Source: Streptomyces sp. NBC_01353 (GTDB lineage Bacteria > Actinomycetota > Actinomycetes > Streptomycetales > Streptomycetaceae). Taken from it: a stretch of 64,000 nt of DNA. The notes beneath the pieces are model-generated. The model saw only the letters and a program-made list of their open reading frames with translations, was not told where the DNA came from and searched no databases. Position 1 is the stretch's first letter. Every line of letters begins with the position of its first letter. Position numbers and translations under genes: made by a program. The stretch is taken from contig NZ_CP108352.1 in assembly GCF_036237275.1 (NCBI RefSeq), positions 868,001 to 932,000 of the forward strand, given 5' to 3'. This document shows positions 25,519 through 34,862 of this stretch, in pieces.

Positions 25519-27600
25519 CTAAGGGGACTTGGGCGGTGGGGGTGCGATGCGGGCGGCGAGCAGGGTGATGTCGTCGTCGGCGGAGCCGGGGACCAGGCGG
25601 GTGATCAGGGAATCGCAGACATGGTCCAGTGAGGTCTGGGGTTCGGTGAGCAGGCGGACCAGATCGGCGAAGCGTTCGTCGAGGTCGGTGCCGCGGCCTT
25701 CGATGAGGCCGTCGGTGTAGAGGACGAGGAGGCTGCCGGCGGGGAGCGCTGCTTCGGTCGTCGTGAAGTCGACTCCGCCGACACCCAACGGGACGCCGGA
25801 CGCGGTCGGAAGGATGTAGGCCCTGCCGTCGGGCTCCAGGACGGCGGGGGGCGGATGGCCGGCGCGGGTGATGCTGCAGTGGCCGGTGGCGGGGTCGCAG
25901 ACCACGTAGAGGAATGTGGCGAGCATCGGCTCGGCGAGGTCGGCGAGGGTGGCTTCGAGCTGGTACATCAGGTCGACCGGGGGCATGTCGAGGCGTGACA
26001 GGGCCCTCACGGTCGCCGAGAGCCGGCCCATGACCGCGGCGGCGGCGATTCCGTGTCCCATCACGTCCCCGATGGCCAGAGCCGCCTTGCCGCCGGGGAG
26101 GGGCAGTACGTCGTACCAGTCGCCTCCGACCTCGTTGATGTCGCTCGCAGGCAGATAGCGGTGGGCGATCTCGATGCCCGGCGGCGGCGTGATGTGTTGC
26201 GGCAGCATGCTGCGCTGGAGGATGACGGCGGTCTCGTGCTCGTGCTGGTACAGCCGCGCGTTGTCGATGCTGACGGCGGCGCGGGTGGTGAGTTCGCCGG
26301 CGAGGGTGACGTCCTCGGATCCGTACGGTGCCCCGGGCCGGGTGCGGCAGAAGGTGGCCACGCCGAGGACGAGGTCGCGGGCGATCAACGGCACCATCAT
26401 GAACGAGTGCACGCCCTTGCCGACCAATTGGCCGGGCACGGTGGAGTACCGGTTCACATGGGCGACGGAGTGCTCGTCGAGGTGGGCGATCAGATACGGC
26501 TGGCGAGCCCTGATGGCCTGCGTGTAGGGGGCACCCGCCGGGAACGTGAGCGTACGGCCGAGCGGGGCGAGGAGACGCGTGATCGCGGTACCGACCAGAG
26601 GTGCCTTTCCCAGACGCCGTACGGCGACACCACCGGCGAGCCCCGGGCCCGGTTCGTCGCCGCGGGCGAGGCTGTCCAGGATGTCGACGGTGACGGCGTC
26701 GGCCAGCTGCGGCACGGCGAGATCGGCCAGTTCCTGTGCCGTGCGTTCCATGTCGAGACTGGCTCCCATACGGGAGCTGGCCTCGCTGAGCAGGGCGAGC
26801 CTGCGCCGCCCGGCCTCCGCCTCGACGTGGTCACGGTGCTGGGCGGTGACGTCGACGAGGGTGGCGACCACACCGATCGGCCGGCCGCCGGGGTCTTCCA
26901 TTCTCACGTACGAGCACGACCAGACGTGCTCGTGATCGGGGTCGGCCGGGGTACGACCGGTGCGGTGCCGGTCCAGTACCGGCTCTCCATAGGCCAGGGC
27001 CTCGCGCATCGCGTCCTCGATCTCGCCCGCGTTGACGTCGGGCAGCAGCTCGCTGAGGCGTCGCCCGACGTGAGCGGATTCCGTCAGGCCGTTCATCCCC
27101 TCGAGCGCCGGGTTGACCCTCAGGAAACGGAGTTCGGTGTCGAGGAGTCCGATGCCGACCGGTGAGCGGGCGAACAGGCCGTCCCACACCGCCGAGGTTC
27201 CGCGGATCCGGCGGGTCGTGTGAGCCTCGGCGGCGAAGATCAGTACCGCTGTGGCACCACGGCGCCGGTCGGGAACCGGGCAGGCCCAGATCTCCAGCTC
27301 CAGCGGGTAGTCGTCGTGGTGCCAGGCGGTGACCGTCCCCATCACGCCGCGTCCCGTGGACGCCGTCTCCCACAGCGAACGACCGAGACTACGGTCGGCA
27401 CCCGGATGAAGGAGGTCGGAGATGTGCCGCCCCACCACCTGCGGCGGAGCGTAACCGAGGAGCTCCTGGGCGCCGTGGTTCCAGCGGACCACCGTCCCGT
27501 CCGCCGCGGTGGCCACCTGCGCCACCGCCAGGGAGCCCAGCCAGCCGCCGGCCTGCTGCGCGGCCACGCTGATCAGCTCGTCGATCGGTTGCTCACTCAT
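25519..27600 (-). CDS. SpoIIE-type PP2C phosphatase with two PAS and one GAF domain
   Basis: A 693-residue cytoplasmic sensor phosphatase. The first PAS domain spans about 10-125 (TAADGTVVRWNHGAQELLGY), the second about 140-265 (GIGLLDTELRFLRVNPALEGMNGL), the GAF domain about 280-440, and PP2C about 465-690 (VGGDWYDVLPLPGGKAALAIGDVMGHGIAAAAVMG, LLVLYTDGLIEGRG, PGSADDDITLLAAR). Unlike its neighbour it lacks a C-terminal ATPase domain. The start at 27600 was chosen for its AAGGGAGGG site. The pair probably feeds light, redox or ligand signals into sigma-factor partner-switching; targets are unknown. Confidence 0.92.
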   Translation of the reverse strand: MSEQPIDELISVAAQQAGGWLGSLAVAQVATAADGTVVRWNHGAQELLGYAPPQVVGRHISDLLHPGADRSLGRSLWETASTGRGVMGTVTAWHHDDYPLELEIWACPVPDRRRGATAVLIFAAEAHTTRRIRGTSAVWDGLFARSPVGIGLLDTELRFLRVNPALEGMNGLTESAHVGRRLSELLPDVNAGEIEDAMREALAYGEPVLDRHRTGRTPADPDHEHVWSCSYVRMEDPGGRPIGVVATLVDVTAQHRDHVEAEAGRRRLALLSEASSRMGASLDMERTAQELADLAVPQLADAVTVDILDSLARGDEPGPGLAGGVAVRRLGKAPLVGTAITRLLAPLGRTLTFPAGAPYTQAIRARQPYLIAHLDEHSVAHVNRYSTVPGQLVGKGVHSFMMVPLIARDLVLGVATFCRTRPGAPYGSEDVTLAGELTTRAAVSIDNARLYQHEHETAVILQRSMLPQHITPPPGIEIAHRYLPASDINEVGGDWYDVLPLPGGKAALAIGDVMGHGIAAAAVMGRLSATVRALSRLDMPPVDLMYQLEATLADLAEPMLATFLYVVCDPATGHCSITRAGHPPPAVLEPDGRAYILPTASGVPLGVGGVDFTTTEAALPAGSLLVLYTDGLIEGRGTDLDERFADLVRLLTEPQTSLDHVCDSLITRLVPGSADDDITLLAARIAPPPPKSP

Positions 27601-27905
27601 CCGGTGCCCTCCCTTCACGCTCAGGGACCGGCCGACGAGCGGCCACGTGCGTCGTGCTGGGCCGGCCGCGAGCCTCTTCCGGGGGCCGAGGGACCTGCGG
27701 TCGTACGTCCCACACCCCCATCGTCGCGCCGGTAGCCCGGCGGCGCCCCCGTACGGACCGGCCCGGCAGCGAGACGCCGCCGCCGAGCGTGTCCGGTTTT
27801 ACATGAGATGCGCCACAGTCGCCGGAAGTGCTTCCCCCTTCCGCACCCGGTGCCCCCTCTGGTAGACGTGGCGAATCCTGTTCGATTTCGCTGAAAGCAC
27901 ACTCC
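27601..27905. other. 305-bp divergent intergenic region
   Basis: Separates the phosphatase gene (minus strand) from the small 27906 gene (plus strand), so it must hold at least two promoters. It is C-rich, with a relatively AT-rich patch at about 27790-27810 and another at 27868-27905. I see no convincing -35/-10 pair, repeat or hairpin. Confidence 0.4.
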
Positions 27906-28157
27906 ATGAACCAGGGCCCTGATCCCGACCACGTCACCTTCACCATCGACCTCACCGCCGAGGAGGCCCGCCGCCGCGCCGAGGTCGTGGCGGCGCTGGG
28001 ACCCGACTGGGACCCGGTGGCCGTCCTGCGGGAGGAGGAGGCCGCGCACGCCCTGCTCTACTCGGGGCTGGACGCCGAGCAGCAGCGGATCCACGACATG
28101 CTGGTGGCGGCGGGTGTGCTGCCGGGACAGGAGCCGGGCCGTGCGGCTTCCCATTGA
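27906..28157 (+). CDS. Small hypothetical protein (DUF6400-like)
   Basis: An 83-residue acidic protein: HVTFTIDLTAEEARRRAEVV, then ALGPDWDPVAVLREEEAAHA and YSGLDAEQQRIHDMLVAAGVL. From memory this matches small Streptomyces proteins catalogued as DUF6400; no biochemical role is known. Helical throughout, with no signal peptide. The ATG at 27906 was chosen because family members begin just before the DHV(T/P)F motif. Its last codons overlap the start of the next small gene by 17 bp, so they are probably co-translated. Confidence 0.75.
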   Translation: MNQGPDPDHVTFTIDLTAEEARRRAEVVAALGPDWDPVAVLREEEAAHALLYSGLDAEQQRIHDMLVAAGVLPGQEPGRAASH

Positions 28158-28368
28158 TCCCCATGCCGACCGGGCCCGCCGGGCCTGGGTCGCGTGCCCG
28201 GGGTGCGACGACGCGCGCGGCTGCGAGCCCTGCGCGCAGCGCCGCAACTGTTCGGAACACTGGCGGTACCTGATCGCCAACAAGGGACCCAAGGTCCATC
28301 TGCAGTGCCCGAACTGCACCCACACCTGGACCCTCGACACCTCGCGCCACCGCCGCACCCGGGGCTGA
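28141..28368 (+). CDS. Small Cys-rich zinc-ribbon-like protein
   Basis: A 75-residue protein with a GTG start at 28141 preceded by ACAGGAG. The Cys pattern CPGCDDARGCEPCAQRRNCSEHWRY, then LQCPNCTHTW, gives two CxxC pairs plus extra Cys, suggesting zinc binding. There are no catalytic residues. It may be a nucleic-acid-binding or adaptor protein. The product ends 3 bp before the convergent hypE stop. The function is not known to me. Confidence 0.75.
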   Translation: MRLPIDPHADRARRAWVACPGCDDARGCEPCAQRRNCSEHWRYLIANKGPKVHLQCPNCTHTWTLDTSRHRRTRG

Positions 28369-28371
28369 CGC

Positions 28372-29457
28372 TCAGCAGATCCGTGGCAGCTGCTCACCGA
28401 GCGGCATGTCCACCACCCGCGTGCCACCGAGGCCGGTACGGGCGACCACCATGCCGGGGTGCGCCTCGACGGCCTCTCCGATCACGGCCGCCCCGGCGCC
28501 CAGCGGGTGCGCGCGCATCGCGGCGAGCACCGCGTCCGCCTGCTCACGGGGGACGAAGGCCACCAGCTTTCCCTCGTTCGCCACGTACATCGGGTCGAGG
28601 CCGAGCACCGCACAGGCGTTGGCCACAGGGGCGGGGACGGGGACGGCCCGCTCCTGGATGACGATGCCGGTGCCCGACGCGGCCGCGATCTCGTTGAGCG
28701 AGGCGGCGAGCCCCCCGCGCGTGGGGTCACGCAGCACGTGCAGGTCCGGCGTGACCGCGAGCATCGACTCGACAAGACCGCCGAGCGGCGCGCAGTCGCT
28801 CTCGATCTCGACGCCGAACTCCAGGCCCTCGCGCACGCTCATGATCGCCACGCCGTGGACGCCGACGGGGCCGCTGACGATCACCACGTCGCCGGGTACG
28901 ACACGCTGCGGCCGGAGGTCGACCCCGGGCGGGATCAGACCGATACCGGAGGTGTTGATGTAGACACCGTCGCCGTGGCCGGCCTCCACCACCTTGGTGT
29001 CGCCCGTGGCCACCTGCACGCCCGCCGCTCGTGCCGCGGCCCCGAGAGCGTTCGCCACCCGGGTCACGACATCGGTCTCCACGCCCTCCTCCAGGATGAA
29101 GCCGCAGGACAGATAGGCCGCGCGGGCCCCGCTCATCGCGAGGTCGTTCACCGTGCCGTTGACGGCCAGGTCGCCGATGCTGCCCCCGGGGAAGAACAGG
29201 GGGCGCACCACGAAGGAGTCGGTGGAGAAGGCCAGCCGGGCGCCGCCGAGTTCGACGGTCGCGGCGTCGGTGGTGACCGAGAGCGCGGGTCCGCCGAAGG
29301 CGGGCGCGAAGATGTGCTCGACCAGTTCGGCGGAGAGGGTACCGCCCCCGCCGTGGCCCATCACCACACGCGGCTGGTCCCGCAGGGGTGCCGGGCACGT
29401 CCAGGCGAGCATGTCGGGTGCCTGCTCCGCAGGGGTGACGCGGGTGAGCTCAGACAA
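28372..29457 (-). CDS. hypE: Hydrogenase maturation protein HypE
   Basis: A 361-residue carbamoyl-phosphate-derived cyanide-ligand factor. HypE dehydrates its own C-terminal thiocarboxamide to thiocyanate, donating CN- to the Fe of the [NiFe] site. The PurM-like fold is evident ([73 protein letters not shown]), and the protein ends PRIC with the obligatory C-terminal Cys. The probable start is TTG at 29457, overlapping hypD by 8 bp with a GGAGG site upstream; an internal ATG at 29412 would cut the N-terminus. It is the last gene of the hydrogenase operon. Confidence 0.96.
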   Translation of the reverse strand: MSELTRVTPAEQAPDMLAWTCPAPLRDQPRVVMGHGGGGTLSAELVEHIFAPAFGGPALSVTTDAATVELGGARLAFSTDSFVVRPLFFPGGSIGDLAVNGTVNDLAMSGARAAYLSCGFILEEGVETDVVTRVANALGAAARAAGVQVATGDTKVVEAGHGDGVYINTSGIGLIPPGVDLRPQRVVPGDVVIVSGPVGVHGVAIMSVREGLEFGVEIESDCAPLGGLVESMLAVTPDLHVLRDPTRGGLAASLNEIAAASGTGIVIQERAVPVPAPVANACAVLGLDPMYVANEGKLVAFVPREQADAVLAAMRAHPLGAGAAVIGEAVEAHPGMVVARTGLGGTRVVDMPLGEQLPRIC

Positions 29458-30604
29458 CGGAACTGCCCTCCAGAGCGGTGGACTTCACCGACGGGGACTT
29501 CGGTGACGGGGTGCCGAGGTCGAGCCGCCGGTAGAGGTAGTAGGCGGCGCACGCCCCCTCGCTGGAGACCATCGTGGCGCCCAGCGGGGAGCGGGGAGTG
29601 CACGTCGTCCCGAAGGCCTCGCACTCGTGGGGCTTCAGCAGCCCCTGCAGGACCTCGCCACTGCGGCACTCGGCCGGCTCCCGGGTGTCGATCCCCTCGA
29701 CGGAGAACCGCTGCTCGGCGTCGTACTCGCGGTAGCGCTCCGACAGCCGCCAGCCGCTGTCCGGGATGACGCCGATCCCGCGCCACGCGCGGTCGGTGAC
29801 CTCGAACACGTCGTCCAGCATCGCCCGGGCCGCCGGGTTGCCCTCGGGCAGCACCGCCCGCGGATAGGCGTTCTCGACGGTGTGCTCCCCGCGCTCCAGC
29901 TGCAGCACGGTCCGCCGTACGCCTTCGAGGATGTCCAGCGGCTCGAACCCAGTGACGACGATCGGCACCCGATGGCGTTCGGCGAGTTCGGGGTACTCCT
30001 CCGTGCCCATCACACTGCACACATGGCCCGCGGCGAGGAATCCCTGGACGCGGCAGTCCGGGGAGTTCATGATCGCCTCGATCGCCGGGGGCACCCGGAC
30101 GTGGGAGACGAGCAGGCTGAAGTTGCGGATGCCGAGCTTGCGCGCCTGATACACCGTCATCGCGTTGGGCGGCGCGGTGGTCTCGAACCCGATGCCGAAG
30201 AAGACCACCTCGCGGTCCGGGTTCTGCTCGGCGATCCGCAGCGCGTCGAGCGGCGAGTAGACGACTCTGACGTCACCGCCCTGCCCGCGGACCTGGAAGA
30301 GGTCACGGCCGGTACCGGGCACCCGCAGCATGTCTCCGAAGGAGCAGAAGATCACGCCGGGGCGGGAGGCGATCTCCAGCGCCTTGTCGATCACTTCCAG
30401 CGGCGTCACGCACACGGGGCAGCCAGGTCCGTGGATCAACTCCACTTCGGGCGGGAGCAGTTGGTCGATCCCGTGGCGGATGATGGTGTGGGTCTGGCCC
30501 CCGCAGACCTCCATCAGCGCCCAGGGCCGGGTCACCGTCGCGCGGATCTCGTCCAGCAGGCGCCGGGCCAGCTCGGGGTCCTGGAACTCGTCGATGTACT
30601 TCAC
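29450..30604 (-). CDS. hypD: Hydrogenase maturation protein HypD
   Basis: A 384-residue Fe-S protein that with HypC forms the scaffold on which the Fe(CN)2CO unit is assembled. Conserved signatures are present: [47 protein letters not shown] and the C-terminal [4Fe-4S] region with Cys in [30 protein letters not shown]. The GTG start at 30604 overlaps the hypC stop by 4 bp. The length is normal. Confidence 0.96.
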   Translation of the reverse strand: MKYIDEFQDPELARRLLDEIRATVTRPWALMEVCGGQTHTIIRHGIDQLLPPEVELIHGPGCPVCVTPLEVIDKALEIASRPGVIFCSFGDMLRVPGTGRDLFQVRGQGGDVRVVYSPLDALRIAEQNPDREVVFFGIGFETTAPPNAMTVYQARKLGIRNFSLLVSHVRVPPAIEAIMNSPDCRVQGFLAAGHVCSVMGTEEYPELAERHRVPIVVTGFEPLDILEGVRRTVLQLERGEHTVENAYPRAVLPEGNPAARAMLDDVFEVTDRAWRGIGVIPDSGWRLSERYREYDAEQRFSVEGIDTREPAECRSGEVLQGLLKPHECEAFGTTCTPRSPLGATMVSSEGACAAYYLYRRLDLGTPSPKSPSVKSTALEGSSVV

Positions 30605-30918
30605 CGCGTCACCTCTCCGGCGAGGCCGTCCTGCGCCGGCCGCTCGTTGCCCGTCGCTTCGGCGGCCTCCCACGGGTCGCCGAACTCCTCCTGGAGCATG
30701 CCGAGGGTCTCGAACAGCTCCAGCGTCCTCCTGGCCGACTCCTCGTCCAGACGCTGCAGGGCGAACCCGACATGGACGATGGCGTACTCACCGGGCTTCA
30801 GGTCCGGCAGGTACTCCAGGCACACCTCCTTGACCACGCCGCCGAAGTCGACGGTGGCCATCCGGGTGCCGTCCCGGTCCTCCACGTCCAGCACCTTTCC
30901 CGGTACCGCCAGGCACAT
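30601..30918 (-). CDS. hypC: Hydrogenase maturation chaperone HypC
   Basis: A 105-residue HypC/HupF chaperone that begins [11 protein letters not shown] with the essential Cys2 and has the usual beta-barrel text ([32 protein letters not shown]). It passes the Fe(CN)2CO unit to the large subunit. It is slightly longer than the typical ~80-95 residues because of a polar tail. The ATG at 30918 follows TGAGGAGACACCC, in which the ribosome-binding site overlaps the hypF stop. Confidence 0.96.
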   Translation of the reverse strand: MCLAVPGKVLDVEDRDGTRMATVDFGGVVKEVCLEYLPDLKPGEYAIVHVGFALQRLDEESARRTLELFETLGMLQEEFGDPWEAAEATGNERPAQDGLAGEVTR

Positions 30919-30928
30919 GGGTGTCTCC

Positions 30929-33460
30929 TCACTGTCGCTCTCGTCGTGACGTGCCGGAGGCCGCCCGGTCGGTGACACGCGCGGCCACGACGAGCTGGCC
31001 GAGAGCCAGACCGCCGTCGTTCGGCGGGATCCGGCGATGGCGCAGCACGGTGAAGCCGTCCTCCCGCAGTCCGTGGGCGCAGGCCGAGGAGAGCACCGTG
31101 TTCGCGAACACTCCCCCGGTCAAGGCCACCGTCTCCACACCGGTCTCGCTCCGGGCGGCGGCGCAGACCGTACGCACCAAGCGCGCCACGGCACGGTGGA
31201 ACCGCGCCGCGACGACGGCCGTGGGGATCCCGTCGAGCACGTCGGCGGCCACCGCCGTCAGCAGGGGTGCGGGGTCGGCGGTGAGCGGGGCTCGGGCCCG
31301 CCGCGAGCCGAGCCGGAAGGCGTAGCGTCCGTCCTCCGCCACGTCCGGTGCGCGCAGGGCCGCGGCCTCCAGCTCGATCGCGGCCTGCGCCTCGTACCCG
31401 GCGTGATGACAGATCCCCGCGAGGGAGGAGACGGCGTCGAAGAGGCGCCCCATGCTGGACGTGGGCACGCAGTTCAGCTCGCGCGCCAACTGCCGCTCCA
31501 GTACGGTAAGTTCTCCGGGCACACAGGCTCGCGTGCAGGGCAGTCCAGGGTCGGCGGCGAGCCCCGCGGCCCGCAGGTGGGCCAGGGCCATGCGGTAGGG
31601 CCGCCGTACGGCCGCGTCACCGCCGGGCAGGGGTACGTAGGCCAGGTGCGCGAACCTCGAGAACCCGGCGTAGTCCGCGACAAGGAACTCGCCGCCCCAC
31701 ACCGCGCCGTCGGGACCGTAGCCGGTGCCGTCGAAGGCCACGCCGATCACGGGCCGCGTGCCGTCGAGGCCGTTCTCGGCCATCGCCGCCGCGACGTGTG
31801 CGTGATGGTGCTGCACGGGGACGACAGGCCGCCCGGCGGCATGCCGCCGGGCCCAGCGGGTGGACCGGTAGGCGGGGTGACGGTCCACGGCGAGCAGTCC
31901 GGGCCGTACGCCCGTGACGGACTCCAACTGCCGCTCGGCGGAGGCGAGGGCGAGCTGCGTGGCGAGGTCGTCCATGTCGCCGATGTGGGCGGAGAGCCAG
32001 GCCTGGCGTCCCTCACCGAGGCAGAAGGTGTTCTTCAGGTCCCCGCCCACGGCGAGGGCGGGGGCGACGTCGACGGGCAGCGTGACCGGCAGCGGGGCGT
32101 ACCCCCGGGAGCGGCGCAGCGTCAGCTGTTCGCCGTCGCAGACACGGACGACGGAGTCGTCGCAGGGCACATGGATGGGGCGGTCGTGCAGCAGCCAGGC
32201 GTCCGCCAGACCGGCGAGCCTGGTCAGCGCCTCCGCGTCGTCCGTGACGATGGGTTCGCCCGAGAGATTGCCACTGGTCATGACCAGCAGCCGGGGACCG
32301 GCGGCCCGGTCCGGTGCGCCGAGTCCGAGGAGGAGGTGGTGCACAGGCGTGTACGGGAGCATGAAGCCGAGGTCCGGGCTGCCGGGCGCCACCGCGAGCG
32401 CCGGGGCGGCCCCGGGGCGCGGTCGGGCGTCGTCACGGCGCCGCAGGAGCACCACGGGCCGCACGCTGCCGGCGAGGAGCTCACGTTCGAGCGGGCCGAG
32501 GTGCACGAGGGGCTCGATGTCGGCGAGGTCCGCCGCCATCAGCGCGAACGGCTTGTCACCGCGCGCTTTGCGACGGCGCAGTTCGGTCACGGCGTCCGGG
32601 TTCGTCGCGTCGCAGGCCAGGTGGTAGCCCCCCAGACCCTTGACGGCGAGGATCGCACCGGCCGCGAGCATCCGACGCGCGGCGGCGACGGGGTCGGGGT
32701 CAGTACCGGGGTCGGTGCCGGGGTCAGGACGCATACCGAGCTCCGCCCCGGAGCCGGAGCCAGTACCGGGGTCGGTGCCGGTGCCGGGGTCGGTGCCGGT
32801 GCCGGTGCCGGTGCCGGGGTCGGTGCCGGAAGGTTCAGGGCCGCCCGATGCCGTGACCAGCCGCAGCACCGGTCCGCAGTGGGGGCAGGCGACGGGCTGG
32901 GCGTGGAAGCGTCGGTCCGCCGGGTCCGCGTACTCCCGGGCGCAGTCCGGACACATGGGGAAGCCGGCCATGGTGGTGTGGACCCGGTCGTAGGGCAGAC
33001 CGGTGACGATGGTGAACCGCGGGCCGCAGTGGGTGCACGTGATGAAGGGGTGCAGATGCCGCCGATCGGCCGGGTCCGCGAGCTCCGCGAGGCAGTCGTC
33101 GCAGGTGGCCGTGTCGGGCGGGACGAGCGTGCGGACGGCGCCGCCCTGCCGGGAGGGCACGATCGTGAATCCGCCGGCGCCGCTCGCGGCCACGTCGGCA
33201 CTCTCGACGGAATCCACCCGGGCCAGGGGTGGCGCGTCGGGTCCGACGCGTGCGCAGAAGGCCTCCACGTCGGCCGGGTCGCCCTCGACCTCCGCGACGA
33301 CGCCGTCCGCCGTGTTCGTGACGTGCCCGGACAGGCGCAACCCGGTGGCGAGGGCGTAGACGTAGGGCCGGAACCCCACGCCCTGCACGACACCGCGCAC
33401 GACGACCCGGCAGCGCCGCGTGGTTGTGACGGGTGCGGGTCGGGGCCTCGCCGTGGTCAC
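30929..33460 (-). CDS. hypF: Carbamoyltransferase HypF
   Basis: An 843-residue enzyme that makes the carbamoyl-AMP used to carbamoylate HypE. Domains in order: acylphosphatase (about 10-105; VRGVVQGVGFRPYVYALA), two zinc fingers (about 125-205; CDDCLAELADP, CTHCGPRFTI, CPDCAREYADP, CPHCGPVLRL), YrdC-like (about 255-430), then Kae1/TobZ-like carbamoyltransferase (about 450-830; VQHHHAHVAAAMAENGL, GVAFDGTGYGPDG). Between zinc fingers and YrdC there is an unusual Gly-Thr-Asp-Pro repeat linker, residues about 211-257. The GTG start overlaps the hypB stop. Confidence 0.95.
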   Translation of the reverse strand: MTTARPRPAPVTTTRRCRVVVRGVVQGVGFRPYVYALATGLRLSGHVTNTADGVVAEVEGDPADVEAFCARVGPDAPPLARVDSVESADVAASGAGGFTIVPSRQGGAVRTLVPPDTATCDDCLAELADPADRRHLHPFITCTHCGPRFTIVTGLPYDRVHTTMAGFPMCPDCAREYADPADRRFHAQPVACPHCGPVLRLVTASGGPEPSGTDPGTGTGTGTDPGTGTDPGTGSGSGAELGMRPDPGTDPGTDPDPVAAARRMLAAGAILAVKGLGGYHLACDATNPDAVTELRRRKARGDKPFALMAADLADIEPLVHLGPLERELLAGSVRPVVLLRRRDDARPRPGAAPALAVAPGSPDLGFMLPYTPVHHLLLGLGAPDRAAGPRLLVMTSGNLSGEPIVTDDAEALTRLAGLADAWLLHDRPIHVPCDDSVVRVCDGEQLTLRRSRGYAPLPVTLPVDVAPALAVGGDLKNTFCLGEGRQAWLSAHIGDMDDLATQLALASAERQLESVTGVRPGLLAVDRHPAYRSTRWARRHAAGRPVVPVQHHHAHVAAAMAENGLDGTRPVIGVAFDGTGYGPDGAVWGGEFLVADYAGFSRFAHLAYVPLPGGDAAVRRPYRMALAHLRAAGLAADPGLPCTRACVPGELTVLERQLARELNCVPTSSMGRLFDAVSSLAGICHHAGYEAQAAIELEAAALRAPDVAEDGRYAFRLGSRRARAPLTADPAPLLTAVAADVLDGIPTAVVAARFHRAVARLVRTVCAAARSETGVETVALTGGVFANTVLSSACAHGLREDGFTVLRHRRIPPNDGGLALGQLVVAARVTDRAASGTSRRERQ
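32691..32830. repeat. GC-rich short tandem repeats inside hypF
   Basis: An array of degenerate GTGCCG / GGGTCGGTGCCG units. A 20-base block beginning CAGTACCGGGGTCGGTGCC recurs exactly 60 bp apart (32701 and 32761). It encodes a low-complexity D-P-G-T linker in HypF and keeps the frame. Confidence 0.85.
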
Positions 33461-34152
33461 GCGCCGGCCTGGGCCATCACCGGGGTGTGGACGCGGTTCC
33501 CCTCGGCCGCGGCCAGGGCCCGGTCCAGCAGGGCGCCGGTGCCCCGGCCGTCGCGCACCGAGGTGAGGACGACCTCGACACCGGGGTTGACCTGCTGCAC
33601 GTTGTGGAGGAAGGCCGCCTCGTCGAACTCCGCGGCCTCGGCCATGTCGGTCTTCGTGACGATCACCAGCTGGGCGAGGCCGAACGCGGTGGGGTACTTC
33701 AGGGGCTTGTCCTCCCCTTCGGTCACCGAGGCGAGCACGACCCGGAGGGACTCGCCCAGGTCGTAGCCCGCGGGGCAGACGAGGTTGCCGACGTTCTCGA
33801 CGAACAGCAGCCGGGTGGATTCGGGCAGCCAGTCGTGCAGGTGCCGGGCGACCATGTCGGCCTCCAGATGGCACAGACCGTCGGTGAGCACCTGCTTGAC
33901 GGGGACTCCCGAGCGGGCCAGGCGCTGGGCGTCGTTCTCCGTGGCCAGGTCGGCGGTGAGCGCGGCGGCGCTGACGCCCCGTTCCACCGCCAGCCGCAGT
34001 TCGCGTTCCAGCAGGGCGGTCTTCCCGCTCCCGGGGCTGGAGAGCAGGTTGACCACCGTGGTGCCGCGGGCGGTCAGTTCGGTGCGCAGGATCTGTGCCG
34101 CGGCCTCGTTCTTGGCGAGGACGGCACGCTGGAGATCGACTGCTCGGCACAT
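33457..34152 (-). CDS. hypB: Hydrogenase nickel-incorporation GTPase HypB
   Basis: A 231-residue SIMIBI-class GTPase that works with HypA to insert Ni. The P-loop is LLSSPGSGKTALLERE (near residue 40). The metal-site Cys-His is in TDGLCHLEADMV, and nucleotide specificity is in IVTKTDMAE. It lacks the N-terminal CxxCGC and His-rich extension of some HypB proteins. The ATG at 34152 follows GAGGAGAGCTGAGC, two bp after the hypA stop. The longer upstream frame is not coding. Confidence 0.96.
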   Translation of the reverse strand: MCRAVDLQRAVLAKNEAAAQILRTELTARGTTVVNLLSSPGSGKTALLERELRLAVERGVSAAALTADLATENDAQRLARSGVPVKQVLTDGLCHLEADMVARHLHDWLPESTRLLFVENVGNLVCPAGYDLGESLRVVLASVTEGEDKPLKYPTAFGLAQLVIVTKTDMAEAAEFDEAAFLHNVQQVNPGVEVVLTSVRDGRGTGALLDRALAAAEGNRVHTPVMAQAGA

Positions 34153-34154
34153 GC

Positions 34155-34553
34155 TCAGCTCTCCTCGGTGATCGGTTGGCGATGTCGCGCGACGGCGGCG
34201 GGGTCGGGGTCGGCCCACCGGACTTCCCGGATCTGCAGTTCGCGCCCCGACAGGAGCTCGCCGGCCGCGGCGCCGCATCCGGGACAGAGCAGCTTCGGCG
34301 GCATGCCGACCGCCCAGGTCTCGGCGCACGGTTCGCAGCGCGCCGTGCCCGGGACGGTACGGGTGATCAGCTCGGCGCCCTCGACGACGGTTCCGGCGCA
34401 GGCGAGTTCGAAGCAGAAGGCGAGGGCGTCGGCGACGACGCCGGCCAGCTCGCCCACGTCCAGCCGGATGCTTTCGACACCGACGGCCCCGCGGGACCTC
34501 GCCGCCGCTTCGACCTGGTCGACGACGGCCACCGCGACGGACATCTCGTGCAT
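34155..34553 (-). CDS. hypA: Hydrogenase nickel metallochaperone HypA
   Basis: A 132-residue metallochaperone. It begins MHEMSVA with the Ni-binding His2 and has a zinc site of two CxxC pairs (ARCEPCAETW and LLCPGCGAAAGE). Helical N-terminal text (VDQVEAAARSRGAVGVESIRLDVGELAGV) is standard. It is slightly longer than the usual ~115 residues owing to a basic tail. It is the first of the hyp block; a 168-bp gap with GC-rich palindromes precedes it. Confidence 0.95.
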   Translation of the reverse strand: MHEMSVAVAVVDQVEAAARSRGAVGVESIRLDVGELAGVVADALAFCFELACAGTVVEGAELITRTVPGTARCEPCAETWAVGMPPKLLCPGCGAAAGELLSGRELQIREVRWADPDPAAVARHRQPITEES

Positions 34554-34608
34554 CGGTCTCCGTCCTGGGCGCGGGGGTGGTCTCGGGCGCCATTAGAGGA
34601 TGGGCGGC

Positions 34609-34634
34609 GGCGGGCGCCCGCCCGGCGCGCCGGG
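34609..34634. other. Overlapping GC-rich palindromes upstream of hypA
   Basis: GGCGGGCGCCCGCC (34609-34622) and CCCGGCGCGCCGGG (34621-34634) are both perfectly self-complementary and overlap by 2 bp. They sit in the only sizeable gap (168 bp) of the downstream hydrogenase operon. They could form a partial terminator or an mRNA-stability element that lowers hyp expression relative to the structural genes. Confidence 0.4.
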
Positions 34635-34721
34635 ACCGCCCGGCGGTGTCGTCCGTTCGGTGCAGCCGCTCCCGCCCCGGGCCGAGGTGCGTCACGACCC
34701 GGGCCGCGTCACCGCGGAGCG

Positions 34722-34862
34722 TCACATCCTGCTGATGCGCAGATAGCGCCGGAGGTCGGGGAGGACTCCCACGACGACGGCCACGACGGCCAGGGCGGCG
34801 GTGACGGCGGCAGTGGCGCCGAGGACGCTCTTGTGCATGGTGCTCTCCGTTTCGGTCTTCAT
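34722..34862 (-). CDS. Tiny membrane protein (DUF6893-like)
   Basis: A 46-residue protein whose ATG overlaps the maturation-protease stop (ATGA). One hydrophobic helix (VLGATAAVTAALAVVAVVVGVL) is followed by LPDLRRYLRISRM. That C-terminal pattern matches, from memory, small actinobacterial proteins listed as DUF6893. An alternative start at Met9 (MHKSVLGA) would leave just the helix and tail. Its position inside the hydrogenase operon suggests a membrane-linked accessory role, not demonstrated. Confidence 0.75.
   Translation of the reverse strand: MKTETESTMHKSVLGATAAVTAALAVVAVVVGVLPDLRRYLRISRM

Noticed and set aside
32691-32830. Repeat block considered as a CRISPR array
   Set aside because: Units are 6-12 bp without spacers, and the block is in frame within hypF.
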